From assembly GCA_937950065.1 (NCBI GenBank), contig CALFEN010000227.1:1-14489 (forward strand): a stretch of DNA of 14,489 nt. Direction: 5' to 3'. The DNA comes from an uncultured bacterium (GTDB taxonomy: Bacteria > Patescibacteria > JAEDAM01 > Absconditabacterales > Absconditicoccaceae). The notes under the pieces were generated by a model. That model saw only the letters and a list, made by a program, of their open reading frames with translations, was not told where the DNA came from and searched no databases. This document shows positions 8,564 to 14,489 of the stretch, piece by piece; the first letter of the stretch is position 1; each line of letters begins with the position of its first letter. Made by a program: the position numbers and the translations under genes.

Positions 8564-8591
8564 AGTATAACTAATTTTTTTTAAAATGCAA
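8564..8591 (-). promoter_or_regulatory. Candidate promoter of the AbrB-adaptor-pump operon
   Basis: On the minus strand TTGCAT (8586-8591), a 16-base spacer and TATACT (8564-8569) form a good sigma-70-like promoter. The predicted transcript starts about 35 bases before the AbrB start codon. The leader between -10 and ATG is where an autoregulatory operator would be expected, but I see no clear palindrome there. Confidence 0.55.
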
Positions 8592-8675
8592 GCTTTTTTA
8601 TCTCTTTTTTAGAGTATTTTTTGTATAAATGTAAAATCTATGTAAAAGTAAACAATTTTAGCAGATTTTTTTCTT

Positions 8676-9422
8676 CTAATATTTTTCAAATTTTATATTT
8701 TTTCTGTCTATCATATATAAAGATGTGAGAGTATTTGTAGTTTGATCCACCATTTCAGGCTTCCCGCAGATAAATACCTTTACGTTATTTGTTCATAAAA
8801 ATTTTATAGCCTTTCAAAGACCGTCGGAAATATGTCCTTTTTCTATCTCTAAAGATCATATTTGGGTAGTAGCATTTTCCAAAGATTTTTCCCTTGATAA
8901 AAAAAACATATTTTTTACATTAGACTCTGTCCTTTCAAAAATATTTTTGTTTGTATCAACTAAATATTCAAAAGTTTTCTCTCCAAACAAACTGGCAATT
9001 CTATTATACTTTTTTTCTTCCCAGACGATCTTTTTATAAATAGGCATGATAGAAGCGCAGCCGCTTCATATAGATATTAGCAGATAATCATCAATAGAAA
9101 AATCGTTTATTGTATTTCAATATGGTCAGGAAATATCCAAAAAGTCCCCCCACCTAATTTTTTGAGTCAAAAAATACGACATTCATTCTTCAGAAGTCCT
9201 CTTCACAAAAAAATCCAATTCTCAAGTCTTCAAACTTTCATTGTAAGTATTGGCTATACTGTAGGCTCTTTTTATTTTTTTTCAGTCTATCAATTTTTCC
9301 AGCATCATAAACTGTCATTCTTTAAATTCGAAATTATCTTGTAATTTGAATTTCAAATATGCAACTTCGCTATTTGGAGACGAAATAATTTTTGAAAGGG
9401 TTATTCTTTGTTTTTTTATCAT
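8676..9422 (-). CDS. Ferredoxin/flavodoxin-NADP reductase-family FAD oxidoreductase
   Basis: This 248-residue single-chain flavoprotein has the FNR fold. The FAD domain holds KEGQFMML near residues 34-41, the flavin-binding RAYSIAN at 52-58 (family RxYS) and SGPYG at 98-102 (family G.P.G phosphate contact). The NAD(P) domain holds the nucleotide-binding GSGCASIMP at 119-127 (family G.G.AP..P; Cys replaces one Gly/Thr and Ser the Pro-preceding Ala) and the C-terminal CGKPEMV at 219-225 (family CGP..M). There is no plant-type [2Fe-2S] cluster, so its electron partner must be another protein or a free flavin. Ten UGA codons are read as Gly, including glycines in all three motifs. Start ATG 9420-9422; no Shine-Dalgarno. 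It stands alone with 122-154-base gaps on both sides and its own candidate promoter. The substrate cannot be decided from sequence. Confidence 0.85.
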
Positions 9423-9452
9423 ATATAAATTATTAAGGGTTATATCATAAAT

Positions 9453-9480
9453 AGTATAGTATTTTTTTGTACAAAAACAA
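9453..9480 (-). promoter_or_regulatory. Candidate promoter of the FNR-family oxidoreductase gene
   Basis: On the minus strand TTGTTT (9475-9480), 16 bases and TATACT (9453-9458) lie about 31 bases upstream of the start codon. The -10 box is the same hexamer as in the candidate promoter of the efflux operon. The gene's separation from mutL supports an own promoter. Confidence 0.45.
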
Positions 9481-9544
9481 GATTATTATATAAATTTTTA
9501 ATAAGTTAATTTATAATTTAGATTTATCAATAGTTAAAAAATCT

Positions 9545-11310
9545 TTACCCGTTGCGTCCAAAAAGTTTTTCAATATCGTGTTTTGGGATTTTGATTACTC
9601 CGGCTCTGCCATGCTGGCATACAAACATACCTTCTATATTGGTAAATCAATCCTGTATAAGATTTTTCATTTGCTGAAAATTTAATTTCTCTCCAGCTTT
9701 TATAGCAGCCTTACAAGATTTTGTAGCAAAAATCTGGTCAAGCACCACATCAAGGGTTATATTTTCCAGATAGATTATTTTATTTATAAGTATATCCAAA
9801 TCTATTTTGTATTTAACAAAAATATTTGGCACTGCATAAATTATTATTTTGTTCTCACCAAAGAGTGAAAGATCAAATCAAAGTTTGTTTAGACTTTCAA
9901 GTTTGGTAGAAATATCAATATTTTTGGATATATCTATGGTAATAGGATCAAGCAGTATTTCAGCGTATAGACCTTTTTCCTGGGCTTCTTTTTTCATATT
10001 GTCAAACAAAATCCTTTCAGCGATGACGTGCTGATCTATGAAATACAGATAATCTTCACTTTCCACCAATATAAAACTATCCCAAATCTGTCAAATTATT
10101 TTGGCATTGGTAAATTCCACCGTTAAATTAATATCTTTATTTTCAAATGGATTTTCGCTATTCCCAAATTCAAAACCATTTTGATTATTTCAGATAATCT
10201 GTGGTTTTATATCCAAATCAAGTCAGGACTGCTGGTTTGTGTTTTGTGATTTATACTGGTCTTTGAAAGCAAAATCTCTGGACGAATTATTTACCAGATT
10301 GGTAAAAGTGCCAGAAGAAAATTTGTCTTTGGATAAAGTCTGTTCTATGGCCTGTTTTGTAAAATTATAAATAGTGTTTGGATCCAAAAATTTTACTTCT
10401 ATTTTCCTTGGATGCACATTGACATCTACCAGATCAGGTCTTATCTCCCAAAACACTGTAGCCAGCGGATATGTCCCTACCGGTATTTGTCTGTAATAAG
10501 CTTCTATTATAGCTTTTTTAATAATCTTGTCGTTGACTATTCTTTTATTTACAAAAATTTTGATATTGTCTGGAGATGGGAAATTTAAACTGGCATCAGA
10601 GATTATCCCGTAAATCTGAAAATCTTTATCCTGTTTTTCTACTATTTTTATATTTTTTTCTCGGTCTTTTTTGTAAATATCAAAAATTCTGGTAAAGTGA
10701 TCTTCTCTTGCCTGCAAATCCAAAATAAGTTTGTCATCTTTGATAAGTTTAAAACTAATATTATAATTTACCAAAGCAAAGTTTACAAAGATTTCATAGA
10801 TATATCTGTATTCTGTAATAGCAGATTTTAAGAATTTTTTTCTTACAGGAGTATTAAAAAAATATCTTCCACAAAAATCTTTGTTCAATGCTCTTTGTCT
10901 ATAGGTATATTTTTTTTGAAAACGTCTTTTCATATTTTTGTTATTTCTGTTCCTACTTCGTCTTCAGCAGTCTTTGTCTGTATCTTGAATTTTGACACTT
11001 CAGAAATACTGGCTAGCGCTTCTCATCTAAATCCATAAGTAGAGATATTCAAAAGATCCTGTTCGTCCATTATTTTGGAGGTAGCATAACGATCTATAGC
11101 CAAATCTATGTCGGCAGCAGCGATTCCGCTTCCGTTGTCTTCTACTCTGATCATTGTGTTTCATCAGTCTTTGATTCCCAACAAAATATGGGAAGATCAT
11201 GCATCTATGGAATTCTCTATAAGCTCTTTGACCACGCTTGCTGGTCTTTCTATGATTTCACCGGCTTTAAGTTTATTTATTAGATATTGAGGTAACTTTT
11301 GAATAGCCAT
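9545..11310 (-). CDS. mutL: DNA mismatch repair protein MutL, interrupted by a -1 frameshift
   Basis: MutL links MutS mismatch recognition to strand incision. The N-terminal GHKL ATPase is clear: [23 protein letters not shown] (residues 16-38, with Glu29 and Asn33), DNGSGI (58-63), ATSKI, GFRGEALASIS (93-103). After [11 protein letters not shown] near residue 151 the frame shifts at a seven-T run (10856-10862). The upstream frame then hits TAA at 10843, while [12 protein letters not shown] continues in another frame. A one-base -1 shift, or one extra T, gives an intact 588-residue protein. The second frame carries [14 protein letters not shown] and a C-terminal domain with [21 protein letters not shown] and CQHGRAG. 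These match the zinc-dependent endonuclease motifs DQHA..E....E, ACR and CPHGRP with several substitutions. Eleven UGA codons are read as Gly. It starts at ATG 11308-11310 without a Shine-Dalgarno, and no mutS is present. It may be a recent pseudogene, a phase-variable gene or one rescued by slippage. Confidence 0.93.
10854..10866 (-). other. Poly-T slippage/frameshift site inside mutL
   Basis: The minus-strand sequence GATATTTTTTTAA carries a run of seven T residues exactly where the MutL reading frame breaks. The conserved FFNTP motif is split across it: Ile-Phe is read before, Phe-Asn-Thr-Pro after. Slipping back one base on the T run restores the conserved protein exactly, as would one additional U in the transcript. 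The site is therefore either a one-base deletion in a homopolymer or a tolerated slippage site. Confidence 0.7.
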
Positions 11311-11337
11311 AATTTAATTTTACAATATAATCATCAA

Positions 11338-11365
11338 AATATAAACAATATGTATTTTTTTTCAA
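11338..11365 (-). promoter_or_regulatory. Candidate promoter of mutL
   Basis: On the minus strand TTGAAA (11360-11365), 16 bases and TATATT (11338-11343) make a good promoter, with the predicted start about 20 bases before the mutL ATG. It lies back to back with the plus-strand promoter at 11400, in the 146-base divergent spacer. Confidence 0.5.
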
Positions 11366-11399
11366 GAGACAATGAAAAAATTATATGAATAAAAAAATA

Positions 11400-11427
11400 T
11401 TGATTTAAAAATATGTTTTTGTATAAT
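11400..11427 (+). promoter_or_regulatory. Candidate promoter of the Cys-rich protein gene
   Basis: TTGATT (11400-11405), a 16-base spacer and a perfect TATAAT (11422-11427) precede the plus-strand gene by about 30 bases. This is the best -10 box in the window. An alternative ATG at 11447 is in a different frame and leads nowhere. A weak GAG at 11449-11451 is the only Shine-Dalgarno-like sequence near the start. Confidence 0.6.
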
Positions 11428-11456
11428 GAAATAATTTTTTATTTCTATGAGCAAAA

Positions 11457-13172
11457 ATGGAGAAACAAGTTTATGAATTTATAGCTGTCCAGAATGGAGA
11501 AAAAATATTGGAATGGAAGAAGTGTCCCAGTTGTGACCAAGAATTTGCTATTACAGACAAAGACTTGGAATTCTATGCCAAAATTTCTCCTGTGTTTAAC
11601 GGTAAAAAATATACAATTCCAGTTCCGACATTGTGTCCCGATTGTAGACAACAAACGAGGTTAACACGAAGAAATGAGAGAAAATTATACAAAAGGAAAT
11701 GTGATCTTACAGGTAGATCAGTTATTTCTATATATTCCCCAGATTTGGGTTATAAAGTTTACGATGTAAATGAATGGTTTGGTGACAAATGGGATGCTGT
11801 AGATTATGGTAAAGACTTTGATTTTAATAGGACTTTTATGGAGCAATTTGATGAACTTTTGAAATCTGTTCCTCATATGAATATTATGGTTATGAATAAT
11901 GAGAATTCTGATTACGTGAATATGTCCGCCAATGTGAAGGATTGCTATTTGATTTTTGGGTCTTCTCAAAATACTAACTGTCTTTATGATAGATGGACAA
12001 TGAATTCTGACAGAGTAGTAGACTGTAATAATGTAAGTCAGTCGCAGAATTGTTATGAATGTATAGATATAAATAATTGTCAAAATAGCACTTACTGTAT
12101 AGAATGTTATGACTGTGTAGAATGTAATGGTTGTTATAATTTAATATGATGTAATAATTGTATAGGCTGTTATAATTTGAGAAATAAAACCTATTGTATA
12201 GATAATAAACAATATACTAAACAAGAATACGAGTTATTAAAAGAAAATTATAAGAATTATGAAAAAATATTGGATAGTATAAATTTAAATTCGATTCATA
12301 AATATGCTAAACTTTTATCTAGTGAAAATTGTTTTGGGGATTATATTTCCCAATCAAAGAATGTTGAATGTGGTTTTGATATAGAAAAATCTGAAGATTT
12401 AAAATATGTCACAAATACTTTGGAACTGAAGGATTCATATGATTTGGATTTTCAAGCTTTTAATACTTCACGTGTCTTTGATAGTCTTGGAGTGGAGAAT
12501 GCTTACAATATATATTTTTCATTTTGAGCTATTGTAAATAATAATGTATATTATTCATATTTGTCTCTCAATTCATCAAATCTTTTTGGGTGTGCTTGTA
12601 TTCGTGATAAGCATTATTGTATCTTAAATAAACAATATACCAAAGAAGAATATGAAGAGCTAGTTCCCAAAATCATTGAACATATGCAAAAAACTTGAGA
12701 ACGATGACAATATCTTAAATCAAGCATTTCACCGTTTGGATACAATGAAACTATAGCAAATGAATATTTCCCGTTAACTAGGGATGAAGCTATTTCAAAA
12801 TGATTTAAGCGACAGGAAAAAGAATACCCTATAAACGTACCTGAATGAATAGAGTTAATAAAATGACAGGATTTATCTGACAATATCAAAGACATAGATG
12901 ATGATATTCTCAAAAAGGCAGTTGTTTGTGAAGTAAGCTGAAAACCTTTTAGAATAGTTAAGCTGGAACTTGATTTTTACCGTAAACATAATTTACCGTT
13001 ACCACGTAAACACCCTGATATTAGACATCTTGAAAGACTGAATAAGAGAGCTCCGAGGACGTTATACTTGAAGACATGTGATAACTGTGGTAAGCAAGTA
13101 ATTAGCGTCTACCCACAAAATAGTGAGTTCAAGGTTTATTGTGAAGATTGTTATGTCAAGGAAACGTATTAG
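11457..13172 (+). CDS. Cys-rich zinc-ribbon protein of an uncharacterised candidate-phyla family
   Basis: This 571-residue protein of unknown function resembles a family I recall as frequent in candidate-phyla genomes, with no assigned role. The N-terminus has a zinc-ribbon pair CPSC and CPDC (near residues 23 and 61) flanking the DLEFYAKISPVFNGKKY block. Then come RNERKLYKRKCDLTG, SVISIYSPDLGYKVYDVNEW, and DKWDAVDYGKDFDFNR. The middle (about 160-245) is a Cys/Asn-rich run with Cys pairs every few residues (CYEC, CIEC, CVEC, CNNC), likely a solenoid or metal-binding repeat. KTYCIDNKQYTKQEYELL (244-261) recurs as KHYCILNKQYTKEEYEEL (385-402). The C-terminal part has SPFGYNETIANEYFPLTRDEA, CEVSGKPFRI, FYRKHNLPLPRKHPDIRHLER and a four-Cys ribbon CDNC...CEDC. 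Eight UGA codons are read as Gly. No signal peptide or membrane segment is seen, suggesting a cytoplasmic protein. Its promoter is divergent from mutL. Confidence 0.9.
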
Positions 13173-13804
13173 TTCTTTAGTTGAAAATAAAAACTTCATT
13201 GTATATATCTTTATTATAGTTAGGTTGATAATTTTTTATTCTCAAGACTTCATTTTTTTCCTCTAAAATTTTGATGCAGAGTTTTATACGTTTTATACCA
13301 ATGATTGTTGGAGGGATACTTACTTATAACATCTATTTTTGTATTTTAACAACAATTTCATCCTTTTTATTTAAGACAGGATAAAAATTTATATTAAGAA
13401 ATTAAATAATAAAATTGATCCCCTTTGCCAACGTTTTTTTGTCCACAAATATCTATTTACTTTTTTTTGTAATCGTGAAAGCTGTGTTTTATGATTAAAG
13501 ATTAGAACTTTATTAATAGATTTTATTTATTATTATGTTGTTTTTTGAATAATATTTTAGTCGTTACAAGATTGTTAGATAATTAAGGTAAGTTTTTTTC
13601 TAATCATTTTAAATCATACGGAGTAGCAATTAGATAAAATAAAAATAACTTTATGATTAAAAATTTGTTCCGTTTTACTCCAAAACTAATAGAATATACA
13701 TGTATCATTATCATAAAATTTAAACGATTTTTATCTTGATTTTTTGTAATTTTTTTTTACAATTCCTAGGTTATAAATCTGTTTAAAAAATAAACTAATA
13801 ATAA
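13173..13804. other. A+T-rich intergenic region without an intact gene
   Basis: This 632-base stretch has no frame longer than about 50 codons on either strand, even with UGA read as Gly. I see no tRNA, clear terminator, repeat array or mobile element. What it does hold is several short protein-like minus-strand frames, listed separately. A plus-strand 36-codon hydrophobic frame at 13274-13384 overlaps them and is probably chance. TATAAA at 13772-13777 is a possible -10 box for the following gene, but the nearest TTGTAA is 22 bases away, too far to call a promoter. Confidence 0.6.
13177..13708 (-). pseudogene. Possible decayed minus-strand gene (low confidence)
   Basis: Several minus-strand frames in this interval translate into ordinary-looking protein rather than the low-complexity Asn/Lys/Ile/Phe typical of such DNA, but they are broken by TAA/TAG stops and frame changes. 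From 5' to 3' on the minus strand: an ATG frame at 13583-13708 (41 residues, including FYLIATPYDLKGLEKNLP with one UGA-Gly), pieces near 13400-13500 (HSFHDYKKK, ICGQKNVGKGDQFYYL), a piece near 13330-13395 (NINFYPVLNKKDEIVVKIQK), and 13177-13323 (SIPPTIIGIKRIKLCIKILE, then EKNEVLRIKNY). The last two share a frame, separated only by TAG and TAA. I do not recognise the ancestral protein. Chance is a real alternative. Confidence 0.25.
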
Positions 13805-14489
13805 ATGTTAATGAAGCCTGGGTCTTCTGCACAAGACACGTATATATGAGTATCTCCTTATTGTCTTGATATGTTGAATTGAAAATTTCCTATATATATA
13901 AGGAAGAAGTCTGGTACGATGGTGCTTTTTGCAAAAATGGGGCAGTCAATAGATGAAGAGAGGAAAAGGCAATTAATAGAATATTGAGTAGATAAATTAT
14001 ATATACCAAAAGAAGTATATAGTGAAGCATTAAGCAAAATAAAGTCTAATCTTGGTGATATACTTTCAAGAGAGACAATCCCTCTAGAACATCGTGCTTC
14101 TATATTGCATGATACTACTAGAGATACATTGAGAGAGACTTTGGATACTAGGTTTCCTGCTATACATGAAAAGACTTTGGAAACATTAAATGATCTGGTA
14201 AAACATAGTTTTAATTTTGTTACGACAGAAGATGCTATGAAGTCCTTGGGATTGCTTATAAGACATGATAACGCTACATATGTACATAGTTTAAATGTTT
14301 TTTTATATAGTTTAACACTCTTTTCTGGGATAGATGATAGAGTCTTATCCAAAGAAGATAAAATCCAGTATGGGGTATGAGCTATGCTGCATGATATATG
14401 AAAAACTTTAATCCCTAGTGAAATAATAAATAAGCCGTGAAAGCTTACATCTGAAGAATTTGCTGTAATGAAACAGCATTCAATACTAG
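13805..14489 (+). CDS. HD-GYP-type cyclic-di-GMP phosphodiesterase, N-terminal part (cut by window end)
   Basis: The first 228 codons are visible. Residues 1-75 match the small N-terminal sensor/adaptor domain often fused to HD-GYP enzymes: a short hydrophobic strand, then FPIYIRKKSGTMVLFAKMGQ, SIDEERKRQLIEYGVDKLYI. A helical linker follows (NLGDILS.E..PLE.RASILHD), then the HD domain with LIRHDNATYVHSLNV (His154, His161), the metal-binding HDIGK (196-200) and INKPGKLTSEEFAVMKQHS, a spacing typical of HD-GYP phosphodiesterases. The defining HHE..DG.GYP lies past the window end, so hydrolysis of cyclic-di-GMP is inferred. Six UGA codons are read as Gly, including HDIGK and NKPG. Start is ATG 13805 or the in-frame ATG 13811; TAA at 13802 closes the frame upstream. 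No Shine-Dalgarno. It is not linked to the preceding gene. Confidence 0.88.

Noticed and set aside
8595..8612. Short inverted repeat CTCTAAAAAAGAG (minus strand) as terminator of the FNR-type gene
   Set aside because: The stem is only about four base pairs without G+C strength or a following U-tract; too weak to call.
10223..10933. A separate 236-residue gene starting MKRRFQKKY
   Set aside because: Its first 20 or so residues are an out-of-frame reading of mutL; from FNTPVRKKF onward it is the middle of MutL. The ATG is not a gene start but a by-product of the frameshift.
11447..11460. Alternative upstream start ATGAGCAAAAATG for the Cys-rich protein
   Set aside because: The ATG at 11447 is 10 bases upstream and out of frame with the conserved protein.
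13274..13384. Plus-strand 36-residue hydrophobic peptide frame (MQSFIRFIPMIVGGILTY...)
   Set aside because: It has no Shine-Dalgarno, promoter or neighbours and overlaps a more protein-like minus-strand frame; short hydrophobic frames are expected by chance in T-rich DNA.
13858..14352. Minus-strand open frame of 164 codons
   Set aside because: It is antisense to the HD-domain gene, whose plus-strand frame shows conserved motifs; the antisense product resembles nothing.
60..14380. Reading internal UGA codons as stops, making most genes fragmented pseudogenes, or as Trp (code 4)
   Set aside because: The UGAs fall on invariant glycines in ribosomal proteins, MutL and HDIGK, and Trp there would break these motifs. 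UGG is used normally for Trp.

Overview
This window reads as the end of a contig from an uncultured candidate-phyla-radiation bacterium that uses UGA as glycine (genetic code 25: Absconditabacteria/SR1 or Gracilibacteria/BD1-5). The evidence is direct. Read with UGA as a stop, nearly every gene breaks into pieces. Read with UGA as Gly, they join into full-length recognisable proteins, and the UGAs fall on invariant glycines: S7 GGAVYQ, S12 DLPG and MRGGY, MutL DAG and GFRGEAL, HD-domain HDIGK. UGG still encodes Trp. The DNA is very A+T-rich, and I see no convincing Shine-Dalgarno sequence before any gene. The first 47 bases are untrimmed Illumina adapter, so the native sequence begins at about base 48.

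Layout, left to right. (1) Bases 60-2654, minus strand: a ribosomal-protein cluster transcribed rpsL > rpsG > small bL20-like protein > 46-residue basic protein > rplS > rplY. A candidate promoter and a leader hairpin lie just upstream of rpsL. (2) Bases 2655-3094: an A+T-rich spacer with one weak small ORF and the intrinsic terminator of the next operon. (3) Bases 3095-8521, minus strand: an efflux operon transcribed AbrB-type regulator > lipoprotein membrane-fusion adaptor > RND pump. The adaptor is unusually long, and the pump has lost two of the three classical proton-relay residues. (4) Bases 8676-9422, minus: a ferredoxin/flavodoxin-reductase-type FAD/NAD(P) oxidoreductase with its own promoter. 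(5) Bases 9545-11310, minus: mutL, interrupted by a -1 frameshift at a run of seven T residues. (6) Bases 11457-13172, plus: a 571-residue Cys-rich protein of a family I recall as common in candidate-phyla genomes but uncharacterised, divergent from mutL. (7) Bases 13173-13804: a spacer with possible remnants of a decayed minus-strand gene. (8) Bases 13805 to the end, plus: the start of an HD-GYP-type cyclic-di-GMP phosphodiesterase, cut by the window edge.

The ribosomal genes form one probable transcription unit and the efflux genes another. The remaining genes look like single-gene units. I found no tRNA, rRNA, CRISPR array, insertion sequence or phage gene. The best candidates for a second look are the mutL poly-T frameshift, the altered RND pump with its long adaptor, and the Cys-rich protein with its duplicated zinc-ribbon-like modules.
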